A DNA stretch of 64,000 nt from Oceanicaulis sp. (GCA_040112665.1 CP157796.1:2753501-2817500), one strand, 5' to 3'; shown: positions 36,616 to 45,803, counted from the stretch's first letter. Numbers and translations: made by a program. The notes: generated from the letters alone by a model not told the origin.

Positions 36616-38502
36616 ATGCTGCACGTCAACGACCTCACCCACCGCATCGAAGGCCGCGTCCTGTTCGACAAGGCCACGCTCTTCGTGCCCGCGAAGACCC
36701 GCATAGGGCTGGTCGGCCGCAACGGCACGGGCAAGTCCACCCTGTTCCGCCTGATCTTGGGCGACGCCAGCCCCGACGACGGCGAGGTGCGGGTGCAGCC
36801 CGGCGCCCGCGTCGGCACGATCGAGCAGGAAGCGCCCGCCGGCCCGACGCTGGTGATGGATTACGTGCTGGCCGCCGATAAAGAGCGCGCCGCCCTGCTG
36901 GCCGAGGCGGAAACCGCGACCGATCCGCATCGCATCGCAGAGATCCAGACCCGGCTGGCCGACATCGACGCGCATTCGGCTGAAGCGCGCGCCGGCGCGA
37001 TCCTGCACGGGCTGGGCTTCTCCACCGCCGAGCAGGCGCGCCCCTGCGCGGAGTTCTCGGGCGGCTGGCGCATGCGCGTGGCGATGGCCGCGACCCTGTT
37101 TGCAAGCCCGGACCTTCTGCTGCTCGATGAGCCGACGAACTATCTCGACCTTGAAGGCGCGGTCTGGCTCGAGAACCACCTTCAGAAATTTCCCGGCGCG
37201 GCGCTGATCATCTCTCACGACCGCGAGCTTCTGAACGCCTCGGTGCACGCCATCGCGCACCTGAAGGACAGAAAACTCAGCGTCTGGGAGGGCGGCTACG
37301 ACCAGTTCCAGCGCCAGCTCGCCGAGCGCCAGCGCCTTCAGATGAAGCTGATCGAACGCCAGGAGGACGAGAAGCGCCGGCTTCAGGCCTTCGTGGACCG
37401 GTTCAAGGCCAAGGCGAGCAAGGCGAAACAGGCCCAGAGCCGGGTCAAGCGGCTCGAGAAGATGCAGCCCATCGCCACGGTCGTCGAAGATCCCGTCGCG
37501 CCCTTCGAGTTTCCCGGCGCCGAGCGGCGCATGGGCAATCCGCTGGTGCGCTTCGACGAGGCGGCCACCGGGTACAGCGAGGACAAGCCGATCCTTACAA
37601 AGCTCGACCTCAGGATCGACACTGACGACCGGATCGGGCTTCTGGGCCGCAACGGGGCGGGCAAGTCCACCTTCGCCAAGCTGCTGACCGGCGCCCTGCC
37701 CGTCACCGCCGGCCGCATGGGCATGCACAAGAAGGCGGTGGTCGCTCACTTCGCCCAGCACCAGATCGACGCGCTCAGCCCCAAGCACTCCGCCTACGCC
37801 CACGTGCTCGAACGCATGGAGGACAACACCGAGGCCGAGCGCCGCGCGCGCCTGGCCCGCTTCGGCCTGCCCGCCGACCGTCAGGAGACGCCCGCCGAGA
37901 AGCTTTCGGGCGGCGAGAAGGCGCGGCTTCTGATGAACCTCATCACGTTCGACGGCGCGCATCTTCTGATCCTCGACGAGCCGACGAACCATCTCGACAT
38001 GGACAGCCGGGCCGCGCTCATCGACGCGATTAACGCCTTCTCCGGCGCGGTGATCGTCATCTCCCACGACCGCAGCCTGATCGAGTCCTGCGTGGACCGG
38101 CTCTGGATCGCAGAAGGCGGCACGGTGCGGCCCTATGAGGGCGATCTCGACGACTACCGCCGGGAGATCCTGGCCGGCGAACCCAAACTGAAGAAAAAGG
38201 GCGAGGCAGCCGGCGGGCAGAAGACCGAAGCGCGCCGCAGCGCCGCCGCCGCTCGCGAAAAGCTCAAGCCCTTGAAGGCCGAAGCGGCGAAACAGGAAAA
38301 AGAGATCGAACGCCTCAAGGGCGTCCTTGAGAAGATCGACGCCGGCCTCGCCGTGCCCGGCCTCTGGGAGAAAGACCCCGCCCTCGCCGCGGAACTCACC
38401 AAGAAGCGCGCCCGCTGCGTGGAGATGATCGAGGCGGCGGAGAATGCGTGGCTGGAGGCTGAAGAGGCCTATGAAAGCGCGAAGGCTGAGGCGGGGGTTT
38501 AG
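36616..38502 (+). CDS. ABC-F family ATPase (translation factor type)
   Basis: The protein has 628 residues with two ABC domains and no membrane domain. Domain 1: Walker A GRNGTGKST, signature FSGGWRMRVAMA, Walker B LLLLDEPTNYLDLE. Domain 2: GRNGAGKST, LSGGEKARLLMN, LLILDEPTNHLDMDS. Between them is a charged helical linker (P-site tRNA interaction motif region, about 225-290), and the C-terminus is a coiled coil (KLKPLKAEAAKQEKEIERLKG). This is the YheS/Uup group; members act on ribosomes or in DNA and envelope processes, so the precise role is open. Divergent from ndk. The ATG has a poor ribosome site. Confidence 0.93.
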   Translation: MLHVNDLTHRIEGRVLFDKATLFVPAKTRIGLVGRNGTGKSTLFRLILGDASPDDGEVRVQPGARVGTIEQEAPAGPTLVMDYVLAADKERAALLAEAETATDPHRIAEIQTRLADIDAHSAEARAGAILHGLGFSTAEQARPCAEFSGGWRMRVAMAATLFASPDLLLLDEPTNYLDLEGAVWLENHLQKFPGAALIISHDRELLNASVHAIAHLKDRKLSVWEGGYDQFQRQLAERQRLQMKLIERQEDEKRRLQAFVDRFKAKASKAKQAQSRVKRLEKMQPIATVVEDPVAPFEFPGAERRMGNPLVRFDEAATGYSEDKPILTKLDLRIDTDDRIGLLGRNGAGKSTFAKLLTGALPVTAGRMGMHKKAVVAHFAQHQIDALSPKHSAYAHVLERMEDNTEAERRARLARFGLPADRQETPAEKLSGGEKARLLMNLITFDGAHLLILDEPTNHLDMDSRAALIDAINAFSGAVIVISHDRSLIESCVDRLWIAEGGTVRPYEGDLDDYRREILAGEPKLKKKGEAAGGQKTEARRSAAAAREKLKPLKAEAAKQEKEIERLKGVLEKIDAGLAVPGLWEKDPALAAELTKKRARCVEMIEAAENAWLEAEEAYESAKAEAGV

Positions 38503-38518
38503 CGGTACGGCTCCGTAA

Positions 38519-38640
38519 ATGAATTCCCGGACAAGGCCGCAGGCCGCTGATCCGGGACCTTTTCGAGAATCTGGCGCCTCATCGGGCCGAGGTCCCGGCT
38601 CTGCGCCCGGATCGGGTCCGGGCTTCGGCCGGGAATTCAT
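38519..38640. repeat. Interspersed inverted-repeat element, copy 2
   Basis: The left arm starts ATGAATTCCCGG (38519) and runs to about 38560. The right arm, 38590-38640, ends CCGGGAATTCAT and is its imperfect reverse complement. The right arm matches 8010-8060 over about 51 nt. It lies between the convergent ABC-F and I78 genes and would fold into one long hairpin, perhaps a transcription barrier. Confidence 0.65.
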
Positions 38641-38662
38641 GGTGGGAGAGCGGGAAAGTCCG

Positions 38663-39004
38663 CTACCCGCACTTCACCTCGATCACCGCGCCGTCATCGC
38701 CGGTCACGACGTTCAGCCGCTCGGGCCGGTAGTCCATGGTGATCATGTCGCTGCGGCCGTAGACGCGATGCGGGCTGGGCAGGCTTTCAGTGTGGATCTC
38801 TCCGATCCGCTGGCCCACCAGCACCTGATAGGCGGCCGCCGGGCAGCTGGGCGAGCCGTCTTCGATCATGGGGCCGTCGCCAACGTCCGGGCCGCGCTCG
38901 CCGGCGATGACCGGCTCGCCGGACACGTCCGAAGCCGGCGGCGGCAGCGTCTGGCAGCCTGCGAGCAGAGCGGCGAGCACCATGGCGGCGAGACAACGCG
39001 TCAT
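38663..39004 (-). CDS. Peptidase-inhibitor I78 family lipoprotein
   Basis: The 113-residue protein has a lipoprotein signal (MTRCLAAMVLAALLAGC, Cys about residue 17). The mature part shows the I78 pattern: CPAAAYQVLVGQRIGEI, then PHRVYGRSDMITMDYRPERLNVV and the ending DGAVIEVKCG, with two cysteines that can form the family disulfide. I78 members inhibit serine proteases such as the Aspergillus elastase inhibitor; in bacteria the target is unknown. Its ATG overlaps the stop of holC (ATGA). The longer upstream frame lies in holC and is spurious. Confidence 0.85.
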   Translation of the reverse strand: MTRCLAAMVLAALLAGCQTLPPPASDVSGEPVIAGERGPDVGDGPMIEDGSPSCPAAAYQVLVGQRIGEIHTESLPSPHRVYGRSDMITMDYRPERLNVVTGDDGAVIEVKCG

Positions 39005-39450
39005 GCCTGTTTCTCCCAACGTCCGACGTCGTTCTGACGCCAGTAGCTGACGACGGTATCGGTTTTCTTCTGCGCCGCCCAGAGCGCGCGGGCGCGGGCG
39101 ATCGCGGTCTCGTCGGAGGCTTCGAACATCACCACAACCCGCTCCCAGGGCTCGACGGGCCCCGGATCGGCGCCGTCGAGGCAAAAGAGCATGGTGGCGC
39201 CGTTGATGTTCTGAGGCGCGGGTGCGAGCAGGACGGGCTGGTCTGCGTCATGCGGCCCGCCCGCCTGGCCGTGCGGTAGGAAGCTGTCCTCGGCGAAGGT
39301 CCAGAGCGACTGATCAAGGCTCGCCAGGCGGGTGTCCTCGGGGCTGACCACCAGCGCCCGCCCGCCGCGCGCGAGCAGCTTGGACAGAAGCGCAGGCAGC
39401 GCCTCGTCCACGCTCTGGCGTTCGAGATGGTAGAACCAAAGCTCGGCCAT
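39001..39450 (-). CDS. holC: DNA polymerase III chi subunit
   Basis: HolC links the clamp loader to SSB at the replication fork. The 149-residue protein matches the family: ELWFYHLERQSVDEALPALLSKLLARGGRALVV, a middle WTFAEDSFLPHG with the DEW/PHG-type strand, NGATMLFCLDG, WERVVVMFEASDE and KTDTVVSYWRQNDVGRWEK at the C-terminus. It lies 151 bp downstream of pepA on the same strand, the usual pepA-holC order, separated by a repeat. The I78 gene follows with overlap. Confidence 0.93.
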   Translation of the reverse strand: MAELWFYHLERQSVDEALPALLSKLLARGGRALVVSPEDTRLASLDQSLWTFAEDSFLPHGQAGGPHDADQPVLLAPAPQNINGATMLFCLDGADPGPVEPWERVVVMFEASDETAIARARALWAAQKKTDTVVSYWRQNDVGRWEKQA

Positions 39451-39460
39451 TCCTGCCCCT

Positions 39461-39591
39461 TTTTCCTCCCCCGTTCACGGGGGAGGTGGACGGCGCGAAG
39501 CGCCGGACGGAGGGGGGAAGCGGCCTCCCCCCTCAGTCACCCCGGCGGGGGCCGGGGCGACAGCTCCCCCGCAGGCGGGGGAGCAAAGGCG
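39461..39591. repeat. CCTCCCCC-type intergenic repeat
   Basis: CTCCCCCGTTCACGGGGGAG at the left, GCGCGAAGCGC in the middle, and CTCCCCCGCAGGCGGGGGAG at the right are each palindromic. It fills the gap between pepA and holC and belongs to the CCCTCCCC-type family. Confidence 0.65.
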
Positions 39592-39601
39592 CCGGCGGGT
39601 C

Positions 39602-41077
39602 TTACGCCTCGTAGTAATCGCGCACGAGCCGGTCGAGCAGGCGCACGCCGTAGCCGGTGCCGAAGGACGGGCAGCGCGGGTCTTTCGAGCTCGCGTTCAT
39701 GCCCACGCCCGCGATGTCGATATGACACCAGGGCTTGTCGTTGACGAAGCGCTTGAGGAACTGCGCTGCGGTGATGGAGCCCGCGTTGCGGCCCTCGCCC
39801 AGATTCTTCATGTCCGCGACGGGGCTGTCGATCTGGCGGTCGTATTCAGGCCCGATCGGCAGGCGCCAGACGGTCTCGTCACACGCCTTGCCGGCCTTGA
39901 AGATGTTGTCGGCCAGCGTGTCGTCGTTGGAGAAGATGCCCGCATGCTCCTGACCCAGCGAGATCAGGATCGCGCCGGTCAGCGTGGCGAGATCGACGAT
40001 GAATTTCGGGTCGAACTCCTGCTGGCAGTACCACAGGCAGTCGGCCAGAACGAGGCGGCCTTCGGCGTCGGTGTTCAGGATCTCGATGGTCTGACCGCTC
40101 ATCGAGGTGACGATGTCGCCCGGGCGCTGGGCCTTGCCGTCGGGCATGTTCTCGACCAGCCCGATGATGCCGATCGCGTTGACCTTCGCCTTGCGGCCCG
40201 CGAGCGCGCTCATCGCGCCGACCACGGCGGCCGATCCGCCCATGTCGCCTTTCATCTCGTCCATGCCCTGGCCGGGCTTCAGGGAGATGCCGCCGGTGTC
40301 GAAGGTGACGCCCTTGCCCACGAAGGCGACCGGCTTGTCGCCGGACTTGCCGCCGTTCCACTTCATGACGACCATCTGGGACTCCTGAGCGGAGCCCTGC
40401 CCGACGCCGAGAAGCGCGTGCATGCCGAGCTTCTTCATCTCCTTCTCGCCGAGCACCTCGATCTCGAGGCCGAGCTTGTCGAGCTTCTGGACGCGGCGCG
40501 CGTACTCTTCCGGGCCGAGCACGTTGGGCGCTTCCATGACGAGGTCGCGGGCGAGCTGCACGCCTTCGGCGACGGCCTCCCAGTCCTTCCAGGTCTTCTT
40601 GGCGGCCTTGGAATCGTCGACGACGATCTCGACCTCGGTCAGCGAGGGCTTCTTGTCGTCGGAGAGCTTGGTCCGGTACTTGTCGAAGCGGTAGGCGCCC
40701 AGCGTGGCGCCCAAGCCCGCCCGCGCCGCGCCTTCGAGGTCGGCCGCGCCGTCCAGGCGGATCGACAGGCTTTTAACCCCCGAGGTCAGCAGCGATTTAA
40801 CGATGCCGGCGGCGGCCTTTTCGAGCGCGTTGCCGTCCACGTCCTTTTTCTCACCGAGGCCGAACAGCACGATGCGGGCCGCATCCACGCCCGACGGGGC
40901 GGCGATCTCGAGCGTCTGACCAGACGCGCCGGTGAAGCGGGAGGCTTCGATGGCGCGGGTCAGCGCGCCCGAGGCGTCCGAATCGAGGCCCTTGGCGGCT
41001 TCGGACAGCGTCGTGCCGGCGTAGACCGGAACGGCCACGGCCTGGCCCGAAGCGGAATCGGCGAACTTGATCTTCAT
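39602..41077 (-). CDS. pepA: Leucyl aminopeptidase (M17)
   Basis: This cytosolic hexameric zinc/manganese aminopeptidase releases N-terminal residues. The 491-residue protein has the M17 catalytic block: FVGKGVTFDTGGISLKPG (metal ligand Lys and Asp), MKGDMGGSAAVVGAM, and the signature NTDAEGRLVLADCL, which supplies Asp and Glu ligands and the catalytic Arg. Length is normal; the ATG at 41077 begins MKIKFADSASG. It is divergent from lptF across 170 bp, as in many Proteobacteria. Confidence 0.96.
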   Translation of the reverse strand: MKIKFADSASGQAVAVPVYAGTTLSEAAKGLDSDASGALTRAIEASRFTGASGQTLEIAAPSGVDAARIVLFGLGEKKDVDGNALEKAAAGIVKSLLTSGVKSLSIRLDGAADLEGAARAGLGATLGAYRFDKYRTKLSDDKKPSLTEVEIVVDDSKAAKKTWKDWEAVAEGVQLARDLVMEAPNVLGPEEYARRVQKLDKLGLEIEVLGEKEMKKLGMHALLGVGQGSAQESQMVVMKWNGGKSGDKPVAFVGKGVTFDTGGISLKPGQGMDEMKGDMGGSAAVVGAMSALAGRKAKVNAIGIIGLVENMPDGKAQRPGDIVTSMSGQTIEILNTDAEGRLVLADCLWYCQQEFDPKFIVDLATLTGAILISLGQEHAGIFSNDDTLADNIFKAGKACDETVWRLPIGPEYDRQIDSPVADMKNLGEGRNAGSITAAQFLKRFVNDKPWCHIDIAGVGMNASSKDPRCPSFGTGYGVRLLDRLVRDYYEA

Positions 41078-41246
41078 GTCGGTCCTTTCGATGGATGCGG
41101 GCGCGTGCCCGGAGGATTTCCGATCCGGACGCGCCGCGAGAATTCGGTCGGCGGCAAGAGTGGTATCGCATCGAAACCCGCGTTAGAAGACGGCGCGTCA
41201 CACTTCGCCGTCCGCCCGTACACGGGCAGATTTCCGGGGCCCGCCG

Positions 41247-42374
41247 ATGAACCTGTTCCAGCGCTACGTCTTCAGACAGGCGCTCTGGCCGTTCCTGGCG
41301 GCGATCGCGGCGCTGACCGGCCTGGCGGTGCTGACCCAGTCGCTGTCCAATCTCGACCTGATCGTCGAGGACGGCGGCGCGGCGCTGGCGTTTTTCGGCA
41401 TCACGCTTCTGGCCATGCCGCAGGTGATCGCGCTGATGACGCCGATCGCTCTGTTTCTGGCCTGCGCGATCGCGTTCAACCGGCTTACCGGCGATTCCGA
41501 ACTCACCGTCGGCGCTGCGGCGGGGATGAGCCGGCGTCAGCGGCTGTCGCCCTTCATCCGGCTCGCGGTCTACGTCACCCTCGCCAATCTCGTCGTGAAC
41601 CTGTTCGTGCAGCCCGCCAGCTTCCGGCAGATGCGCGAGCTGCTCTACGAGATCCGTACCGACGTCGCGGCGAGCTTCATGCGCGAGGGCGAGTTCGTCA
41701 GTCTGGGACAGAACGTCACCTTCTACACACGCGAGATCGGCGACGGCGCGATCATGTACGACGTCTTCATCGAGGACGGGCGCGGGGCGCAATCGGTGGC
41801 CTATTCCGCCCGGCGCGGCGCGGTGGCGCGATCGGACAGAGGCCCGGTGATGCTGCTCGAAGACGGCGTGCGCACCGAGCTCGACGCTCAGGGCGCGCTG
41901 TCCAGCCTCACGTTCGAAAGTTCGGAATTCGACCTGTCGGTCTTCATCGACTCCACGGCGCAGTTCGCGTTCAAGGAAAGCGACAAATACCTCCCTGAAC
42001 TGCTCGATCCCACGCCCGCGGACATCGCCCGGTCGGGCTCCAAGGACGACCTTTACGCCGAGGGCCATTACCGGCTCTCCGCCCCGCTCTACAATCTCGC
42101 CTTCGCGCTGATCGCCGCCGCCGCCTTCATGGCGCCGCAGCATCGCCGCACCGGGTATACGAAATACCTCATCGCTGCGGGCGCGACCGCCCTCATCCTG
42201 CGCCTGATCGGGTTCGCAGTTCAGGCCGCCGCGTCATCCGACAGCGGCCTGAACGCCCTGCAGTACGCCGTTCCGGTCGCAGGCGGGCTGGGCGGGATCT
42301 ACATGATCGCCCGGCGGGGCCTGCGCGACAGGCTGATGCGCCGGCTTCCCCTCAGGCGGGCGCGCCCGGCATGA
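41247..42374 (+). CDS. lptF: LPS export ABC transporter permease LptF
   Basis: LptF is one of two inner-membrane permeases that with LptB extract lipopolysaccharide toward the periplasmic bridge. The 375-residue protein starts MNLFQRYVFRQALWPFLAAI, with membrane helices near 10-35, 55-75, 98-120 and three near the C-terminus (about 275-360). The middle is the periplasmic beta-jellyroll (residues about 130-265). Its stop overlaps the lptG start by 4 nt. The lptB, lptA and lptC genes are not in this window. Confidence 0.93.
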   Translation: MNLFQRYVFRQALWPFLAAIAALTGLAVLTQSLSNLDLIVEDGGAALAFFGITLLAMPQVIALMTPIALFLACAIAFNRLTGDSELTVGAAAGMSRRQRLSPFIRLAVYVTLANLVVNLFVQPASFRQMRELLYEIRTDVAASFMREGEFVSLGQNVTFYTREIGDGAIMYDVFIEDGRGAQSVAYSARRGAVARSDRGPVMLLEDGVRTELDAQGALSSLTFESSEFDLSVFIDSTAQFAFKESDKYLPELLDPTPADIARSGSKDDLYAEGHYRLSAPLYNLAFALIAAAAFMAPQHRRTGYTKYLIAAGATALILRLIGFAVQAAASSDSGLNALQYAVPVAGGLGGIYMIARRGLRDRLMRRLPLRRARPA

Positions 42375-43468
42375 CGCGGCTGTTCCGATACGTCTTCCTG
42401 CAATCGCTGATCGGCGTGCTCGGCGCCGCGGCGGTGATCCTCGCGGTGATCGTGCTCGTCGACTTCGTCGAGACCTCGCGCGACATCGCCACCCGCGCGG
42501 AGATCAGCCCGTTCCAGGCGCTCGAGCTCACCTTGCTCAAATCGCCCCTGCTCGTGCAGGAGACGCTGCCTTTCATCGTGCTGTTCGGCGTTCTTTTCAC
42601 CTTCTTCAGGCTCAGCCGGCGCAGCGAGCTGATCGTGATGCGCGCCTCGGGCGTCTCGGCCTGGCGCATTCTCGCACCGGCCGCCCTGCTCGCGATCGCG
42701 CTCGGCGTGTTCAGCGCCGGCGCGCTCAACCCGCTCGGCGCGACGGCGAACGCGCGGTTCGAAGCGCTGCGCGACGAACTCATGCAGGGCCGCACCGGCG
42801 CGCCGCGCGGCGAAGCGGGGGAGATCTGGCTGAGGGAAACCCGGCCGCAGGGCTTCGTGATCATCACCGCCGCTTCGGTGGACGCTGATGCGGCGCGCCT
42901 GATGGCGCCGATCTTCCGCGAGTATGTCCGCAACGAGACCGGCGCCCCGCGGCTCGAACGCCGCGTCAGCGCCGACAGCGCCACCCTGCGCGGCGGCTTC
43001 TGGGTGATGGAGAACGCCGTCGAGGTCGAACCGGGCGGACGCACCGAAGCGCTCGGCGAAGTCGCCGAACCGACCGACACCCGCCGCCAGGCGCTGTTCG
43101 AACGTGTGCGCACCCCCGGCGCGACGTCGTTCTGGGCGCTGCCCGGCGTGATCGCCTCGGCGCAAGCGGCCGGGCTGTCGAGCCGGCCCTATGAACTAAG
43201 ACTGCACGGGCTCATGGCTCAGCCCCTGATGCTGCTGGCGGCGGGCCTGCTGGCGGTCGCGGCCACCTTCCGCATGCATCGTCAGGGCGGGGCGGCGGCC
43301 TTCGCCGCGATCGGCGCGCTCGCCGGTTTCGTGCTCTACTTCGTGCAGGAGCTCCTGCTGGGCCTCGGCGCTTCGGGCGCGCTCGACCCCGTCACGGCGG
43401 CCTGGAGCGCGCCTGCATTGTTCGCCCTGTCCGGGCTTTTATTCGTGTCGGCGACCGAAGACGGCTGA
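42371..43468 (+). CDS. lptG: LPS export ABC transporter permease LptG
   Basis: The second permease of the LptBFG exporter has 365 residues. Helices lie near 10-32, 55-78 and 95-118, a periplasmic jellyroll at about 130-260, and C-terminal helices at about 275-295, 305-325 and 335-355. The motif RLSRRSELIVMRASGVSAW is the cytoplasmic coupling segment typical of LptF/G. It overlaps lptF (ATGA). surA follows after 89 bp; no lptD lies in between. Confidence 0.92.
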   Translation: MTRLFRYVFLQSLIGVLGAAAVILAVIVLVDFVETSRDIATRAEISPFQALELTLLKSPLLVQETLPFIVLFGVLFTFFRLSRRSELIVMRASGVSAWRILAPAALLAIALGVFSAGALNPLGATANARFEALRDELMQGRTGAPRGEAGEIWLRETRPQGFVIITAASVDADAARLMAPIFREYVRNETGAPRLERRVSADSATLRGGFWVMENAVEVEPGGRTEALGEVAEPTDTRRQALFERVRTPGATSFWALPGVIASAQAAGLSSRPYELRLHGLMAQPLMLLAAGLLAVAATFRMHRQGGAAAFAAIGALAGFVLYFVQELLLGLGASGALDPVTAAWSAPALFALSGLLFVSATEDG

Positions 43469-43557
43469 CATCACAACCCCTCTCGCGGCGCCGCGTCGTT
43501 GCGTCTGCGGCGCGGTTCGGTATCTTTCGCCGCAGCATCAGGAATTCTAGAGACCCT

Positions 43558-44796
43558 ATGGCCTTCCGAAACGCGCTGATCCTTCTGGCTGCGACGCTCG
43601 CGCTCGCAGCCGCGCCGAACGCCCGGGCCCAACAGGTCGAGGGCATCGCCGCTGTTGTGAACGACGAGCCGATCACCACGCTCGACGTTCGCGATCGCAT
43701 GCGGCTGATCATTTCAGCCGCCGGGGTGCAACCGACCGAGGAAATGCTGCCTCGCATCGAAGAGCAGGCGATCCGCGCCCTCATCGAGGAAAGCCTGCAG
43801 CTCCAGCAGGCCCGCGAATTCGAGGTCGACATTTCCGAAGCCGAAGTGGACAACGCGCTCGCCGACAACGCGGCGCGCAACGGCACGACGGTCGAGCAGA
43901 TCGAGGCCGACCTCGCCGCCAGCGGCATCGCCGTGGAGACCCTGCGCCGGCAGATTCGCGCCGAGATCGCCTGGCAGATCCTGGTCTCCGGACGTTTCCG
44001 GTCGCGGATCCGCATCTCCGACCAGCAGATCGAGACCGCGCTGGAGCGGCAGGCCGCGGCCGCCGCCCAGACCCAGTACCGGCTCGCCGAAATCCTGGTC
44101 GAAGTGCGCGGATCGGAAGGCGGCGAGCAGGCCGCCCTTCAGGAAGTCGAACAGATTTACGGCCTGATCCGCCAGGGCGTGCCCTTCCCGCAGATCGCCG
44201 AGCAGCTGTCTGATTCGCCGAGCGCAGCGAATGGCGGCTTCCTCGGGTGGGTGCCCGAGCCCGCGCTGGAAGAGAATGTGCGTAACATTCTCGTCCAGGT
44301 GCCGGTCGGCAATCTCACCACCCCGATCCGCGTTCCGGGCGGGTTTCAGATCATCGCCCTGATCGACAAGCGCGAAGGCCAGGTGTCCGAGCAGCTCGGT
44401 CTGACCCAGATCACGCTTCCCACCGCACAGGTGAACGACAGCGCTCGCCGCAACCTCGCCCGCGCCGCCGAGCGTTCGCGCGGCTGCGACTCGGTCGAGC
44501 GCGATTTCGGCGGCGTCGACGGCGCGGTGATCACCCCTCTGGGCACGCTCGGCGCCAACGCCCTCGTGCCCCAGATCCAGGCCGCGCTCAGCGACCTGGA
44601 GCCGGGCTCGGCCACCACGGTGCTCGAAACCGGCGCGGGGCTTCAGGTGTTCGTTCTCTGCTCGCGCGAATACGCCGGTCCCGGCGTGCCCAGCACCGAT
44701 GAAATCGAGGACCAGCTGATCGGCCAGCAGCTTTCCCTGCTCGCCCGCCGCTGGCTGCGCGATCTGCGCCGCGAAGCGACCGTCGAGATCCGGTGA
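43558..44796 (+). CDS. surA: Periplasmic chaperone / peptidyl-prolyl isomerase SurA
   Basis: The 412-residue protein has a signal peptide (MAFRNALILLAATLALAAAPNARA, cleaved before QQVEG). An N-terminal SurA chaperone domain follows (about 28-160: IAAVVNDEPITTLDVRDRMRL). One parvulin domain (about 170-275) has YRLAEILVEV, FPQIAEQLSDSPSAANGGFLGWV and TTPIRVPGGFQIIAL, and a second degenerate one ends in a C-terminal helix. SurA guides outer-membrane proteins, including LptD, to the Bam complex. The stop overlaps pdxA (GTGA), so the genes are coupled. Confidence 0.92.
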   Translation: MAFRNALILLAATLALAAAPNARAQQVEGIAAVVNDEPITTLDVRDRMRLIISAAGVQPTEEMLPRIEEQAIRALIEESLQLQQAREFEVDISEAEVDNALADNAARNGTTVEQIEADLAASGIAVETLRRQIRAEIAWQILVSGRFRSRIRISDQQIETALERQAAAAAQTQYRLAEILVEVRGSEGGEQAALQEVEQIYGLIRQGVPFPQIAEQLSDSPSAANGGFLGWVPEPALEENVRNILVQVPVGNLTTPIRVPGGFQIIALIDKREGQVSEQLGLTQITLPTAQVNDSARRNLARAAERSRGCDSVERDFGGVDGAVITPLGTLGANALVPQIQAALSDLEPGSATTVLETGAGLQVFVLCSREYAGPGVPSTDEIEDQLIGQQLSLLARRWLRDLRREATVEIR

Positions 44797-45803
44797 GCGG
44801 CGATCGGGCTTCACCGGTTCTCGCACTGACACCGGGCGATCCTGACGGGATCGGTCCGGAAATCGCCCTGAAAGCCTGGACGGCCCTGCGCGACACGCCG
44901 GTGCGCTTCGTGATGTTCGCCGATCCTGCGCGCCTGCAGCCCGCCTGCACGCTGCTCGACCTGCCCAGGCCCGAACCTGTCGGCTCGGCGGCGGAAGCGG
45001 CGGCCGTCTTCGCTGACGCACCCCCAGTGATCGCCCTGCCTCCCAGCGCATCGGCGCCTGCCGCTGCGCTGGCCTCGATCGAGGCGGCGGTGGCGGCGGC
45101 GCTCTCAGGACAGGCTGCGGGCGTGGTGACCTGCCCGATCTCGAAATCGCGTCTCTACGACGAGGGCTTCGCGTTTCCGGGCCACACCGAGTTTCTCGAT
45201 CATCTCACGCGCGACGCCCGCATGGACGGCGCGCGAGGCCCGGTCATGATGCTGGCCGGCGGCGGGCTCAGAACGGTGCTTGCGACCATCCACGTCGGCC
45301 TCGTCGACGCGATCGGCCGGCTCAGCGCCGAGCTCATCGAGCACACCGCACGCGTGACAGCCGAAGCGCTGTCGCGCGATTTCGGGATCGACCGTCCCCG
45401 GCTCGCCGTGGCGGGCCTGAACCCGCACGCGGGCGAGAACGGCGCGCTCGGCCGCGAGGAGATCGAGATCGTCCGGCCCGCCATCGACCGGCTGAAGGCC
45501 GCCGGGATCGACGCCACCGGCCCCTGGCCGCCCGACACGCTGTTTCACGCCGAGGCCCGTGCGAATTACGACGCAGCCGTCTGTCTTTATCACGATCAGG
45601 GCCTGATCCCGGTCAAGACGCTGGACTTCCACGGCGGGGTGAACGTCACGCTCGGCCTGCCCATCGTGCGCACCTCGCCCGATCACGGCACCGCGTTCGA
45701 CATCGCTGGAAAGGGCGTCGCCCGGCCCGACAGCCTGATCGCGGCGCTGCGCCTGGCCGCAGACCTCGCCGCCAATCGCGCCCGCGCGAGGGCGGCGGCG
45801 TGA
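44793..45803 (+). CDS. pdxA: 4-hydroxythreonine-4-phosphate dehydrogenase
   Basis: PdxA oxidises 4-phosphohydroxy-threonine in vitamin B6 synthesis. The 336-residue protein has LTPGDPDGIGPEIALKA at the start. Three metal-binding histidine regions follow: FPGHTEFLDHL, GLNPHAGENGALG and CLYHDQGLIPVKTLDF. GVNVTLGLPIVRTSPDHGTAFDIAGKG comes before the end. The GTG start overlaps the surA stop, and its stop overlaps rsmA, forming a tight surA-pdxA-rsmA operon common in Proteobacteria. Confidence 0.96.
   Translation: MSGDRASPVLALTPGDPDGIGPEIALKAWTALRDTPVRFVMFADPARLQPACTLLDLPRPEPVGSAAEAAAVFADAPPVIALPPSASAPAAALASIEAAVAAALSGQAAGVVTCPISKSRLYDEGFAFPGHTEFLDHLTRDARMDGARGPVMMLAGGGLRTVLATIHVGLVDAIGRLSAELIEHTARVTAEALSRDFGIDRPRLAVAGLNPHAGENGALGREEIEIVRPAIDRLKAAGIDATGPWPPDTLFHAEARANYDAAVCLYHDQGLIPVKTLDFHGGVNVTLGLPIVRTSPDHGTAFDIAGKGVARPDSLIAALRLAADLAANRARARAAA

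Noticed and set aside
36442..38640. 732-residue minus-strand open frame opposite the ABC-F gene
   Set aside because: The plus strand has an unambiguous two-domain ABC-F ATPase with all motifs; the minus frame is low-complexity antisense typical of high-GC DNA.
39722..41998. 758-residue plus-strand open frame spanning pepA and lptF
   Set aside because: It covers pepA in antisense and lptF in another frame; both have clear correct-frame products.
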